DNA from: Methylocystis sp.
GTDB lineage: Bacteria; Pseudomonadota; Alphaproteobacteria; Rhizobiales; Beijerinckiaceae
NCBI GenBank assembly: GCA_020252485.1
Contig: JADCCX010000077.1
Span: forward strand, 1 to 55,176
DNA: 55,176 nt
Reading direction: 5' to 3'
The translations under genes were made by a program, and so were the position numbers. Shown here piece after piece: positions 1 to 8,631 of this stretch. The notes beneath the pieces were generated by a model. The model was given only the letters and a program-made list of their open reading frames with translations, ran no database searches and was not told the DNA's origin. Position 1 is the first letter of the stretch. Every line of letters starts with the position of its first letter.

Positions 1-40
1 GAATGTCAAATTCAAAAGCTCCACTAGAATCATAGACTTG

Positions 41-117
41 CTAGTGGTCCCTTTGATTCCGACATTTGCTCGCAGCGTGATATCAAGCGGATGCAAATGT
101 CGGAATCGGACCACTAG
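41..117. repeat. Long imperfect palindrome (hairpin-forming)
   Basis: Positions 41-69 and 93-117 are inverted copies of the same sequence, beginning CTAGTGGTCC and containing GATTCCGACATTTGC. The left arm has four extra bases (CTTT), and the arms are separated by 23 bases. CCACTAG also occurs at 21-27, so the arm end is present three times. No gene covers this stretch. It looks like an intergenic palindromic repeat of the REP type; transcribed, it would fold into a stem of about 25 bp. Confidence 0.75.
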
Positions 118-213
118 ACCCGGCCATCCACGTCTTCAGTTCGGGGCAAAACGTGGATGACCGGATCAAGTCCGGTCATGACGGTCTTGAAGCGAATGGC
201 CGTGTCTCGGTAT
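117..213. repeat. Dispersed palindromic intergenic repeat, copy 1
   Basis: This stretch is repeated in inverted orientation at 16652-16736. Both copies contain nested palindromes: CATCCACGT pairing with ACGTGGATG, and GACCGGA-TCAAG-TCCGGTC. The element runs into the possible N-terminal extension of the next gene, which is one reason to place that gene's start downstream. Elements of this kind are common in Hyphomicrobiales intergenic DNA. Confidence 0.75.
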
Positions 214-288
214 GGCGCCGCCATGGTTCCGTCCCGGCGCCTGATGCTCTATGAGCGGCTTCGATGGCCCAATGAAGGTGATGTTCCC

Positions 289-1347
289 GTGTCCGAACCT
301 GCTCCCGAACCCGAAGTGCTGATCGAACGGCGCGGCACCGCCGGCGTGATCACGCTCAATCGGCCCAAGGCTTTAAATGCGCTGACCCACGGCATGGTGC
401 GCGCCATCTGGCCGCAGATGCTGGCCTGGCGGGATGATCCTGCCGTCACGCGGGTCGTCATCCAGGGAGCGGGCGAGCGGGCCTTCTGCGCGGGCGGGGA
501 TATCCGCGCGCTCTACGATCTCGGCAAGGCGGGCCGTGTGGCGGAAGCCAGGCCCTTCTGGCGCGAGGAATACACGCTCAACCATCTTTTGAAGACCTAT
601 CCGAAACCGATCGTCGCGCTGCTGAACGGCATCGTGATGGGCGGCGGCGTCGGCATGAGCTTCCACGGCTCGCATCGGGTAGCATCCGAAAAATTGATGT
701 TCGCCATGCCGGAGGTCGGCATCGGCTTCTTCCCCGATGTCGGCGCAAGCTGGTTTCTGCCGCGCCTGCCGGACCGGATCGGGACCTATCTGGCGCTGAC
801 GGGTGCGCGCATTGGCCTGGGCGACGCGGTGGCGCTCGGCCTCGTCACCCATGCCGTGGCCAGCGCCAGCGTGCCTGCCGTGGCGGAGGCGCTGGCCTCG
901 CCCGAACCGGTCGATGCCGTCCTGACGCGCCATGCGATTCCGGCGCCTCCCGTGCCTTTGCAGGAGCATCGCGCGCTGATCCGGGATGTCTTCGGCGAGG
1001 ATTCGCTGGGCGCCATCGTTGCCCGCCTGTCGCAGGCCGCGCTCGGAGGCTCGGTTTTCGCGAGCGAGACGCTGGAGACTATGCGGACAAAGTCACCGAC
1101 CAGCCTCGCGATTGCGCTAGAACAGGTACGTCGAGGCAGATCGCTCTCCTTCGCCGAAGCGATGGTGATGGAGTACCGCATCGTCTGCCGTATCGCCGAG
1201 GGGCATGATTTCTACGAAGGCGTGCGGGCGGCGATCATCGACAAGGATCAGAAGCCCCTTTGGTTGCCGGCAAGTATCGAGGCCATCGATCCGCGTGCGA
1301 TCGCGGCGCATTTTCTTCCCCTTCCTGATGATCTCATTCTGGGCTAG
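289..1347 (+). CDS. 3-hydroxyisobutyryl-CoA hydrolase-like, crotonase-fold protein
   Basis: The product is a crotonase-fold enzyme of about 352 residues, closest by pattern to 3-hydroxyisobutyryl-CoA hydrolase, which releases 3-hydroxyisobutyrate in valine breakdown. An enoyl-CoA hydratase is the alternative. Visible motifs are VITLNRPKALNAL, the oxyanion-hole segment AFCAGGDIRALYD, and GGGVGMSFHGSHRVASE followed by MPEVGIGFFPDVGASWFLPR, the last typical of the hydrolase branch. The frame is open from an ATG at 157, but that extension is encoded by an intergenic repeat. GTG at 289, with GAAGGTG at 274-280 ahead of it, is the better start. DUF6163 follows 10 bp downstream on the same strand. 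Confidence 0.85.
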   Translation: MSEPAPEPEVLIERRGTAGVITLNRPKALNALTHGMVRAIWPQMLAWRDDPAVTRVVIQGAGERAFCAGGDIRALYDLGKAGRVAEARPFWREEYTLNHLLKTYPKPIVALLNGIVMGGGVGMSFHGSHRVASEKLMFAMPEVGIGFFPDVGASWFLPRLPDRIGTYLALTGARIGLGDAVALGLVTHAVASASVPAVAEALASPEPVDAVLTRHAIPAPPVPLQEHRALIRDVFGEDSLGAIVARLSQAALGGSVFASETLETMRTKSPTSLAIALEQVRRGRSLSFAEAMVMEYRIVCRIAEGHDFYEGVRAAIIDKDQKPLWLPASIEAIDPRAIAAHFLPLPDDLILG

Positions 1348-1357
1348 CGGTTAGCTC

Positions 1358-1834
1358 ATGTGGCCTTTCTCAAGCTCGGCGCCAGCCGCCCCCCGGCAGG
1401 AAGAGCAGATCCGCAACCGCGATATCCTCGCCGATGACAGCGCCGCGCGCTTGCGGACACGCTGGACGCGGCTGCTCGTCTTCTTTCTGCGCGGGCTGGC
1501 TCTGTTTTGCCTGGTGCGCGGGATGTTGGACTGGGCGCGTATCCTCGGCCTCATCGGTGCGGAGGACGCCTTCGAGACCGCCGCGTTCAGCTGGCAGGTC
1601 ATGATCGTGCTTTTTGCCATTCTCAATTGCGTGGCTGGCGTCGGCCTCTGGCTGACCAGCGCATGGGGCGCCGTGCTTTGGCTGATTGTGACGCTGTGCG
1701 AAGTTTTCATCCCCTGGACAATCGCGCGCGGCATAAGAGAGCCTTCGCTGAACGACCTTCTGCTGCTCTCGCTTGTGGTTCTTTACATCCTGCTGACATG
1801 GCTGTCGGCGCGGGAGATGGGAGGCGACCGTTGA
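1358..1834 (+). CDS. DUF6163-family membrane protein
   Basis: This is a 158-residue protein with a charged N-terminus and about four hydrophobic segments, at roughly residues 42-60, 72-95, 98-120 and 133-152. The overall pattern and the position directly before an LdtR-type regulator match the DUF6163 family of Hyphomicrobiales, whose function is unknown. It starts 10 bp after the hydrolase gene and probably shares its transcript. The neighbouring envelope genes suggest, without proving, a role at the inner membrane. Confidence 0.7.
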   Translation: MWPFSSSAPAAPRQEEQIRNRDILADDSAARLRTRWTRLLVFFLRGLALFCLVRGMLDWARILGLIGAEDAFETAAFSWQVMIVLFAILNCVAGVGLWLTSAWGAVLWLIVTLCEVFIPWTIARGIREPSLNDLLLLSLVVLYILLTWLSAREMGGDR

Positions 1835-1871
1835 AGACATGCCGATCCTAAACTGCGTTAACCATCGGTAG

Positions 1872-1886
1872 TAAATCATATATTTA
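1872..1886. promoter_or_regulatory. AT-rich palindrome upstream of ldtR (possible operator)
   Basis: TAAAT-CATAT-ATTTA is a perfect inverted repeat in the only AT-rich part of the 147-bp gap before ldtR. MarR-family regulators often bind such palindromes at their own promoters, so autoregulation is plausible. I did not find the same palindrome upstream of ldtP. Confidence 0.3.
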
Positions 1887-1981
1887 TCCTGTCGCTTAAA
1901 CCGACTTTCACTTGTGCCTGCCTATTCTTCGATCCCGAGGACGGCGAAAACGCCGCCTTTCAAACAGGGACAGGCGCAATC

Positions 1982-2497
1982 ATGATCAAGACATCAGCGG
2001 TTCAAAAGGAACCGATGATGGCGGGAGCGGAAGCTCCCGCTGTCAAGGAATACTACCTCGAATCCCTGAAGCTCGTGGAGCGTTTGCATCGCCGCCTGCT
2101 TGACGTGATCAAGGACGAGTTCGACCGTCGCAGCCGCTCGGACGTCAACAGCGTCCAGGCTCTGCTGCTCTACAACATCGGCGACAAGGAACTGACGGCG
2201 GGCGAGCTTCGCACCCGCGGCTACTACCTCGGCTCCAACGTCTCCTACAACGTCAAGAAGCTGGTCGAGATGGGCTACCTGCATCATGCCCGCTCACGCA
2301 TCGACCGGCGCTCCGTCCGCATCAGCCTGACGGACAAGGGCCAGCAGGTGCATGACATCGTCTCGGTGCTTTACGAGAAGCATGTGAAGACGGTGGAGAA
2401 CATCGGCGGCATTCCGCCGGAGGATTTCCAGCGCCTCAATGCGTCGCTTCTGCGCCTCGAGCGCTTCTGGACGGATCAGATCCGGTACCGTCTCTAA
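1982..2497 (+). CDS. ldtR: MarR-family transcriptional regulator LdtR
   Basis: This is a 171-residue winged-helix regulator. The conserved core spans roughly residues 25-150 and includes VKEYYLESLKLVERLHRRLL, TAGELRTRGYYLGSNVSYNV (recognition helix region) and the wing SRIDRRSVRISLTDKG. The segment is characteristic of LdtR, the MarR-type regulator of an L,D-transpeptidase gene known from Liberibacter and rhizobia. The L,D-transpeptidase gene lies directly downstream here, which supports the name. The ATG at 1982 follows AGGGACAGG; an internal ATG at 2015 is possible. A strong terminator closes the gene. Confidence 0.85.
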   Translation: MIKTSAVQKEPMMAGAEAPAVKEYYLESLKLVERLHRRLLDVIKDEFDRRSRSDVNSVQALLLYNIGDKELTAGELRTRGYYLGSNVSYNVKKLVEMGYLHHARSRIDRRSVRISLTDKGQQVHDIVSVLYEKHVKTVENIGGIPPEDFQRLNASLLRLERFWTDQIRYRL

Positions 2498-2522
2498 AGA
2501 ACGCTTTTTTCTGGCGCTTCGG

Positions 2523-2553
2523 AAGGCGGCCTGTCGCGCGCAGGCCGCCTTTC
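2523..2553 (+). terminator. Rho-independent terminator after ldtR
   Basis: AAGGCGGCCTG (2523-2533) pairs perfectly with CAGGCCGCCTT (2541-2551) around a 7-base loop and is followed by a short T run. It separates ldtR from ldtP, so ldtP must have its own promoter. Confidence 0.8.
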
Positions 2554-2872
2554 GTGCTTCCGGCGAAGGCTTGCCACTTCCCGTTACGCATCGCAGGCTC
2601 CCGATCAGCCTTATCGCCGGCATCGGGCGATCATTGCCGCATCATGCTGCACTCGGGTCACAACCGGCCGCTTCCATGCTCACAAGGGCGTGAGCGCCGC
2701 ATTTTCGCCCGGTTCAGACCTGACCTGACGGATGAAAAGTTTTAAGCAGAGGCAAAGATTTTTCGACATCAAGAGAATCCGCTGATTCGGCCATCCGGAA
2801 ACCCAGCATTAGGGTTATTGGAATAGAGGAATCAGAGGTGATTTCCTTGATGATGTTCAGAAGGAATTGGTA
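2554..2872 (+). other. Intergenic region upstream of ldtP
   Basis: About 320 bases without a convincing gene. The last 120 bases are AT-richer than the surroundings and must hold the ldtP promoter and any LdtR site. A small inverted repeat, GAATC-CGCT-GATTC, lies near 2775-2788. I cannot assign promoter boxes with confidence. Confidence 0.4.
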
Positions 2873-4183
2873 ATGACGGGTAAATCAGGCGCAGCTTTGG
2901 CAGGTAAGGGTCTTGCGGGCGCTGGGTTTGATCGCCGCGCCCTTCTCGCAGGGTTTGGCGCCGTATTGGCGGCGCCGGCTGCCTGGGCCGCAACGCCCGG
3001 TTCGCTCGGCGGCGGCCAGTCCGAATGGAGTCAGGGGTACGATTCCGGCTCGCGGGCGACAAATGTGCGTTCGGACGCGCCGATCCTTTCGCTTGCCACG
3101 GTGCAAGCCACCGAGGCCGCGATCGCGCAGTATCAGCAGATTGCCGCCGAGGGCGGCTTTATCGCCGTGCCGCGGGCGGAGCGGCTGCGCCTCGGCATGC
3201 GTTCGGACACGGTGGTCGCCTTGCGCCGCCGGCTGATCCAGACCGGAGACCTTGATCCGCCGCTCAGCGCGTCGAACGTGTTCGATGCCTATGTCGAAGC
3301 GGCGATCAAGCGCTTCCAGGGCCGCCACGGACTTGGCCAGACAGGCATCGTCGCCGCACAGACTTACGCCGCCCTGAACACGCCGGCAGACAAGCGCCTG
3401 AAACAGCTCGAGATCAACGCCGTGCGCCTGCGCTCGCTGGCGCTCGGCAATCTCGGCAACAGATACATCACGATCAACATCCCCGCCGCCTATGTCGAAA
3501 CGGTCGAGAACGGCCAGGTCGCCACGCGCCACGCAGCGGGCGTGGGCAAGATTGATCGGCAGTCGCCGATCATGTCGGCGAAGATCTCGGAAGTGAACTT
3601 CAATCCGTTCTGGACGGTTCCCGCCTCGGTTATCCGCAAGGATCTGATTCCGAAGATGCAGGCGGACCCCGGTTATCTGCGCGAGAACCGCATTCGCATT
3701 TTCAATCAGGCGGGTCAGGAATTGCAGCCGGAGCAAGTGAACTGGCGGTCGGAAGAGGCGTTGCGCTATCGGTTCCGCCAGGATCAGGGCGGCGAGTTCA
3801 ACTCGCTTGGCTTCATGCGCATCAACGTTCATTCACCGCATGGCGTCTATATGCATGACACGCCGGCGAAGGGCATCTTCGGCGATGATTACCGCTTCGT
3901 CTCGTCGGGCTGCGTGCGCGTGCAGAATGTCCGCGCCTATGTCGAATGGCTGTTGAAGGATACGCCGGGCTGGGATCGCGAGGCGATCGAGAACGCCATC
4001 CGCTCCGGTCAGCGCGTCGACGCCAAGTTCAAGGAGCCGCTGTTCACGCATTGGGTCTATATTACGGCCTGGGCGACGCCAGAGGGAATCGTGCAGTTCC
4101 GCGACGACATCTACAACCGCGACGGCTTCGGCCCCGGTGAATTGACGCGCGCGCTGCAGAGCAAGGAAGACGAGGTCGAGTAG
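2873..4183 (+). CDS. ldtP: L,D-transpeptidase with peptidoglycan-binding domain
   Basis: This periplasmic enzyme forms 3-3 cross-links in peptidoglycan or attaches proteins to it. The 436-residue product starts with a twin-arginine-like signal (DRRALLAGFGAVLAAPAAWA, about residues 18-38). A PG_binding_1 domain follows (LRLGMRSDTVVALRRRL through QTGIVAAQTYAAL, about 103-167), then a YkuD catalytic domain. The catalytic cysteine lies in SSGCVRVQN, with the family histidine upstream in HSPHGVYMHDTP. The ATG at 2873 follows AGAAGGA with 7-bp spacing and is preferred over TTG at 2867. Its position after ldtR matches the regulator-target pair described in other Hyphomicrobiales. Confidence 0.9.
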   Translation: MTGKSGAALAGKGLAGAGFDRRALLAGFGAVLAAPAAWAATPGSLGGGQSEWSQGYDSGSRATNVRSDAPILSLATVQATEAAIAQYQQIAAEGGFIAVPRAERLRLGMRSDTVVALRRRLIQTGDLDPPLSASNVFDAYVEAAIKRFQGRHGLGQTGIVAAQTYAALNTPADKRLKQLEINAVRLRSLALGNLGNRYITINIPAAYVETVENGQVATRHAAGVGKIDRQSPIMSAKISEVNFNPFWTVPASVIRKDLIPKMQADPGYLRENRIRIFNQAGQELQPEQVNWRSEEALRYRFRQDQGGEFNSLGFMRINVHSPHGVYMHDTPAKGIFGDDYRFVSSGCVRVQNVRAYVEWLLKDTPGWDREAIENAIRSGQRVDAKFKEPLFTHWVYITAWATPEGIVQFRDDIYNRDGFGPGELTRALQSKEDEVE

Positions 4184-4230
4184 GGCGGCTCCCGCAGCCG
4201 CACAATCAGCTTGCTTCCCGGCCAGCGGCT

Positions 4231-5040
4231 TCACAGCTGAGCGCTACGGAATCTGGAAACGACGGCGATCCCCTGATCGATCAGGAGATTGATGTCGTTG
4301 GTCGCCACGATGAGCTTTGCGCCGAGCGCCGTCGCATGCGACGCGATCAGCGGATCGGCCACGCCGATGGTGCTGAAGAACTTTCCCAGCGCGTGCGCCG
4401 CGCGGGACACCGTTGCAAAGGCGGCGAGCACGTCGGGGTGATCGACAGCGCCCACATGCCCCATATCCGCGGCGAGATCATTGGCGCCCACCATCAGCCC
4501 ATCGACGCCGGGAACGGCCGCGATCGCCTCCGCCGCCTCGACGCCCGCGGCGCTCTCGATCATCAGGATCACCAGCGTATCCCGCTCGATCTCCGCCATC
4601 ATCCGTGCGGCCGGGGGCACGCGGAAGCCCAGCCGCACCAGAGGACTCGGCAGCGAGCGCTTGCCGGCAGGCTGGAAGCGGCATTTCTCGACGACGTGGC
4701 GCGCCTCCGCCACCGTTTCGACATGCGGAACGACGATGCCCTCGGCGCCGCAATCAAGCACGCGGGCGAGGTCGGGGGAGGCGGGGCCGCCCACCCGGAC
4801 CAGCGCCGGAAAGCCGGCTTCGAAGGCGGCGAGAGCGAGGCTGGCCATGTCGCCGATCCCGATGGGCCCATGCTCCATGTCGATCAGCAGGAAATCGAAG
4901 CCGGTGCTGCGCGCCACCGTGACGATTTCGGGGGTGCGGATGACGCAGGCGGCAAGGCCGATGGAGATCTGATCCTGGGCGAGGCGGGAACGGAGGGTGG
5001 TTCGCATGGGTTTCCGGTTGGCGGCAGGGATATCGGTCAT
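4231..5040 (-). CDS. HpcH/HpaI aldolase/citrate lyase family protein
   Basis: This is a 269-residue class II (metal-dependent) aldolase of the HpcH/HpaI family, which cleaves or forms 2-keto-3-hydroxy acids to give pyruvate or a similar keto acid and an aldehyde. Seen in the sequence are DFLLIDMEHGPIGI, the arginine loop AGKRSLPSPLVRLG, and the metal-binding glutamate and aspartate in LMIESAAGVEAAEAI and GLMVGANDLAADMG. The gene lies 70 bp downstream of a hydroxyacid dehydrogenase gene on the same strand, and the two probably form an operon. The substrate cannot be told from sequence. Confidence 0.85.
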   Translation of the reverse strand: MTDIPAANRKPMRTTLRSRLAQDQISIGLAACVIRTPEIVTVARSTGFDFLLIDMEHGPIGIGDMASLALAAFEAGFPALVRVGGPASPDLARVLDCGAEGIVVPHVETVAEARHVVEKCRFQPAGKRSLPSPLVRLGFRVPPAARMMAEIERDTLVILMIESAAGVEAAEAIAAVPGVDGLMVGANDLAADMGHVGAVDHPDVLAAFATVSRAAHALGKFFSTIGVADPLIASHATALGAKLIVATNDINLLIDQGIAVVSRFRSAQL

Positions 5041-5110
5041 GGAAGGGGTCCAGGCCGGGCCCGATCACCTTATCCCGTGATTGCGCCGAGCGCGACGGGC
5101 TGACCGGCCA

Positions 5111-6079
5111 TCACCGCACGATGTTCAAAAGCTCCCGCCCCTCGTCGAGGCGGCGGATGTTCTCGGCCATGGTCTCCTGCCGGCGGCGCACGGTGCCGTC
5201 CGTCCAGCCGCTCATATGCGGCGTCATCACGAGGTTGGGCAGGGTCTCGAAGGGCAGGGCGGCGGGCAGCGTCTCGGGCTCTGCGGCGTTTGGATACCGG
5301 TACCAGGTGTCGATGATCGCGCCGCCGATGCGCCGTTCCGAGAGCGCGGCAAACAGCGCCGCCTCGTCGATCACCGGGCCGCGGCCGACATTGACGATCA
5401 CCGCATCCGGCCGCATGGCGGCAAGGGCAGCGGCATCGACGATGCCCGTCGTCGCGGCATTCAATGGCAGGGAGACGATGATCGCATCCGCCGAGCCCAT
5501 GAACGGCGCCAGCGCATCGAGACCGCAGCTCTCGTCGACTGCGGCGGAGAGCGAAACGGGTGAACGGTTCGCAACGCTGACCCGCATGCCGAAGGCTTTC
5601 GCACGGGCGCCGATCGCCTTGCCGATATGGCCATAGCCGAGCAAGCCGATGGTCTGCTGGCCGAGTTCGCTGCGCAGCGCCCCGGGCCTCCCGGCCCAAT
5701 AGGCCCAATCGCCGCGCCGCAATCTCGCATCCGCATCGGCGAGGGGCACATGGCGCAGCAGGAGCGCCGCCATGACATATTCGGCAATGGCATTCTCGTG
5801 GCCAAAGGCGTTGCAGAGCAACGCGCCTGGCGGCAGACGCGCCGGATCGATGGCATCGGTGCCAGCCGCAGGCGCCTGGTAGAGCCGGAGCTTCAGGGGC
5901 AGGGGATCGCTGGCACCCAGCCTGATTCCCACGATGACATCGGCGCTTTCGAAATGCGCCCGTTCCCCCGGCTGATCGAGCGTGTCCGAAACATCGACGA
6001 TCTGGTGATGAGGGCCGGTCAGCGCCTCGAAGCCGCTGCGGAAATTGGCGGCATTGCCGCCGTGGAAGACGATCTTCAT
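5111..6079 (-). CDS. D-isomer-specific 2-hydroxyacid dehydrogenase
   Basis: The 322-residue NAD(P)-dependent enzyme interconverts a 2-keto acid and a D-2-hydroxy acid. It shows the Rossmann motif GLLGYGHIGKAIGARAKAFG, the catalytic arginine region IVSLPLNAATTGIVD, VIVNVGRGPVIDEAAL, and the catalytic histidine in MTPHMSGWT. The ATG at 6079 has GGGCGGA six bases upstream and gives normal family length; the frame stays open to 6217, but those extra residues look spurious. It is transcribed away from the GntR gene and towards the aldolase gene, so the three probably form one regulated unit. Confidence 0.85.
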   Translation of the reverse strand: MKIVFHGGNAANFRSGFEALTGPHHQIVDVSDTLDQPGERAHFESADVIVGIRLGASDPLPLKLRLYQAPAAGTDAIDPARLPPGALLCNAFGHENAIAEYVMAALLLRHVPLADADARLRRGDWAYWAGRPGALRSELGQQTIGLLGYGHIGKAIGARAKAFGMRVSVANRSPVSLSAAVDESCGLDALAPFMGSADAIIVSLPLNAATTGIVDAAALAAMRPDAVIVNVGRGPVIDEAALFAALSERRIGGAIIDTWYRYPNAAEPETLPAALPFETLPNLVMTPHMSGWTDGTVRRRQETMAENIRRLDEGRELLNIVR

Positions 6080-6215
6080 GGAATATCCGCCCGGCGGGCC
6101 CTGCGACCCACTCATTTTCCAGCGACCATAATCACGCTTGTAAAATATCACAACGGCTTTATCGTTATCCCTAAGGCGGTCCGGCCAACGAGACCGCCGT
6201 GGAGGAAACCGCGCC
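6080..6215. promoter_or_regulatory. Divergent promoter region between dehydrogenase and GntR genes
   Basis: This 136-bp gap separates divergent genes and is AT-rich in the middle (6120-6170). It contains TTGT-N8-ACAA within CTTGTAAAATATCACAACG near 6138-6156. GntR/FCD-type regulators often bind TNGT...ACNA half-sites, so this is a candidate operator. Only one such site was seen. Confidence 0.35.
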
Positions 6216-7037
6216 ATGGCGCGCCAGAAAAGCCGGCTTCAGCTTGCTGAAAGATCGCCCGCGCCGCAAAGGCGGAGCCGGGTGACGCTTTTTGACCAGG
6301 CCTATGAGCGGATCGAGGAACTGCTCGTCGATTGTACGCTGAGGCCAGGGCGCTTCCTCACTGTCCACGACCTTCAGGACCTCACCGGCTTCGGCCGCAC
6401 GCCGGTGCATCACGCCGTCAACCGGCTGGCTGCGGATACCCTCATTGTGATCCGCCCGCGCCATGGATTGCAGATCGTGCCGATCAATCTTGCCCGCGAG
6501 CGGCTTCTCCTCAAGCTCCGGCGCGATATGGAGCGCTTCGTCGTCATCCTCGCGGCCGAGCGGGCCGATGCGGCGCATGTCGAAAGGTTCCGTGATCTGG
6601 AGCATGCGCTGACGGTTCAGCGCGCTCAACTCACACTTGCCCAATTCAATGTCCTTGACCGCGAGATCGACCGGCTGATCCTCTCCGCTGCAGGCGAGCC
6701 TTTCCTCGAACACAGCCTGCGGCCGTTGCGCACGCTGTTCCGGCGGATCGGCCACATCCATCATTCGCATGTTCCCGGCCGCATTGGCCTGGGCGGCACG
6801 ATCGAGCGCCACCGGGCCATTGTGGCAGCCATCGCTTCCGGACGCGCCAAGGCTGCCGCAACCGCCTCGGATGCGCTGATCGACTATGTCGACAGCATGT
6901 TCGAGGCGCTCGCCCATGACATCGAACCGGCGTTGCTTGATTGCGGCGCCGAAATCCCATCCGGACGCCCTGCGGCATCCGGAGCGTATTCCGGCCCGGC
7001 TGTTCGAACCGGCCTGCACCAGCAACACCAAGCATGA
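6216..7037 (+). CDS. GntR-family transcriptional regulator
   Basis: The 273-residue protein has an N-terminal winged helix (about residues 25-92: FDQAYERIEELLVDCTLRPG, then DLQDLTGFGRTPVHHAVNRL and IVIRPRHGLQIVPI). A helical FCD-like effector domain follows (about 95-235). It is divergent from the dehydrogenase-aldolase pair and directly upstream of an ABC importer, so it is probably the local regulator of both. The ATG at 6216 is preceded by GGAGG. The last 35 residues (after ALLDCGAEIP) look unstructured. The inducer is unknown, but the context suggests a hydroxy or amino acid. Confidence 0.85.
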   Translation: MARQKSRLQLAERSPAPQRRSRVTLFDQAYERIEELLVDCTLRPGRFLTVHDLQDLTGFGRTPVHHAVNRLAADTLIVIRPRHGLQIVPINLARERLLLKLRRDMERFVVILAAERADAAHVERFRDLEHALTVQRAQLTLAQFNVLDREIDRLILSAAGEPFLEHSLRPLRTLFRRIGHIHHSHVPGRIGLGGTIERHRAIVAAIASGRAKAAATASDALIDYVDSMFEALAHDIEPALLDCGAEIPSGRPAASGAYSGPAVRTGLHQQHQA

Positions 7038-7048
7038 GGAGACAACCG

Positions 7049-7858
7049 ATGAATCTATTCAGGACACTTCGCAGGGCAGGGCTTGCCCTCGCGCTGGGCG
7101 CAGGCGCGCTTGCCGCCATGAGCGCAGCCGCCTCGGCCCAGACGGTTGCCGAGATCGTCAAGCGCGGCAAGGCCCGCGTCGGCGTGCTGATCGGCGCGCC
7201 GCCTTATGGCTCCGTCGATGCGCAGGGCAATGCCATCGGCTACGACATGGACGTCACCAACCTTGTTTCAAAGTATCTCGGCGTCCCGGTCGAGGTCGTG
7301 CAGCTGACGCCGCCGGCGCGCATTCCCGCCCTTGAGGCCGGCAAGGTCGACTTCCTCATCTCGACGCTGGCTCCGACGCCCGAGCGCGCCAAGGCCGTGC
7401 TCTTCACGATCCCCTACAGCGCCTTCCAGACCGGCATCTACGCCAAGAAGGGCACGCCCATCAAAACCTGGGCCGACCTGAAGGGCATGAAGGTTGGCGT
7501 CAACCGCGGCTCCAGCGTGGAGCGCGAGTTCGTCAACCGCGAGAAGGAGCTTAACCTCACCATCCTGCGCTTCGAGGATGATTCGACCACCATGCAGGCG
7601 CTGTTCTCCGGTCAGGTCCAGGCGATCGCCGGCCCTGACGCGCAGGCCAATGCCGCGATGAAGGCCCGGGGCGATACCGAGACCGAGCTCAAGTTCGTCT
7701 TCGGCGTGCAGCCCAACTCGATGGCCTTGCGCAAGGATGCGACCGAGCTCCATCAGTGGCTCAACAACGTGATCTATTTCATCAAGCAGAACGGCGAGTT
7801 GAACGCGATCTCCGAAAAGTGGGTCGGCAGTCCGCTGCCGCCGCTGCCGACGTTCTGA
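7049..7858 (+). CDS. Amino acid ABC transporter substrate-binding protein
   Basis: The 269-residue periplasmic receptor has a Sec signal peptide (about residues 1-30, ending AAASAQ) and a family 3 solute-binding fold. Typical segments are KRGKARVGVLIGAPPYGSVD, NAIGYDMDVTNLVSKYLGV, PARIPALEAGKVDFLISTL and the hinge region LKGMKVGVNRGSS. The ATG at 7049 follows GAGGAGA. It is the first gene of an importer operon with two permeases and an ATPase. A decayed copy of its N-terminal third is found at 11367-11657. Confidence 0.9.
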   Translation: MNLFRTLRRAGLALALGAGALAAMSAAASAQTVAEIVKRGKARVGVLIGAPPYGSVDAQGNAIGYDMDVTNLVSKYLGVPVEVVQLTPPARIPALEAGKVDFLISTLAPTPERAKAVLFTIPYSAFQTGIYAKKGTPIKTWADLKGMKVGVNRGSSVEREFVNREKELNLTILRFEDDSTTMQALFSGQVQAIAGPDAQANAAMKARGDTETELKFVFGVQPNSMALRKDATELHQWLNNVIYFIKQNGELNAISEKWVGSPLPPLPTF

Positions 7859-7929
7859 TCTGACGCAAGAGGAGCACCGGCGGCGCCGGTGCTCCCTCCC
7901 TTCCGCGAACCCGAGCCAGCTATCCCGCG

Positions 7930-8631
7930 ATGAAGTTCACGCTCAATTTCGACCCGATCTGGCCCGAGATCGACGCGATCCTGGAAGGGATCCTGCTCAC
8001 CATCGGCCTCTCGGCGGGGGCCATCATCCTTGGCTCGATGCTGGCGGTGCTGCTCGTTGCCCTCAAGAGCCTCGCCGGGCGCTGGGTCGGCCTGCTGGTC
8101 GACGCCTATGTGGAGCTGATGCGCAACACGCCGTTCCTCATCCAGCTTTTCATGATCTTCTTCGGTCTGCCGCTCTTGGGCATCCGCATGTCGGGGACGC
8201 AGGCGGGCCTGCTCGCCATGACGATGAATCTCGGAGCCTATGCGGCGGAGATCATCCGCGCAGGCGTCGAATCGACCCATAGATCGCAGCTGGAGGCGGG
8301 CGTCTCGCTGGCGCTGACGCGCTTGCAGGTGTTCCGCTACGTCGTGCTGAAGCCCGCGCTCGCCAAGGTCTGGCCGGCGCTCACCAGCCAGTTCGTGCTG
8401 ATGATGCTGGCCTCCAGCATCTGCTCCTTCATCTCGGTGGCCGAGCTTTCCGGCGTCGCCGCCATCATCGAGAGCCGGACGTTCCGCAGCTTCGAGATCT
8501 ACATCATCGTCACGCTCACCTATCTGGTGATGGCGCTGGCGCTGAAATCGTTCCTGCTGGCCTTGGGCAAGCGGCTGTTCCCCAACCTCTCCGGCGTCGC
8601 CCGGATCAACGCCCGGGGGAGCGCTGTCTGA
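7930..8631 (+). CDS. Amino acid ABC transporter permease (first subunit)
   Basis: The 233-residue inner-membrane protein belongs to the His/Glu/Gln/Arg permease family. It has about five hydrophobic helices and the family motif ELMRNTPFLIQLFMIFFGLP, with the coupling loop EAGVSLALTRLQVFRYVVLK (the EAA-loop equivalent) that contacts the ATPase. It follows the binding protein gene by 71 bp. Its stop codon overlaps the next permease start (TGATG), indicating translational coupling. Confidence 0.9.
   Translation: MKFTLNFDPIWPEIDAILEGILLTIGLSAGAIILGSMLAVLLVALKSLAGRWVGLLVDAYVELMRNTPFLIQLFMIFFGLPLLGIRMSGTQAGLLAMTMNLGAYAAEIIRAGVESTHRSQLEAGVSLALTRLQVFRYVVLKPALAKVWPALTSQFVLMMLASSICSFISVAELSGVAAIIESRTFRSFEIYIIVTLTYLVMALALKSFLLALGKRLFPNLSGVARINARGSAV

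Noticed and set aside
157-288. N-terminal extension of the hydrolase gene from ATG 157
   Set aside because: It is encoded by a dispersed palindromic repeat, and a GTG at 289 has a good ribosome-binding site and fits the family's N-terminus.
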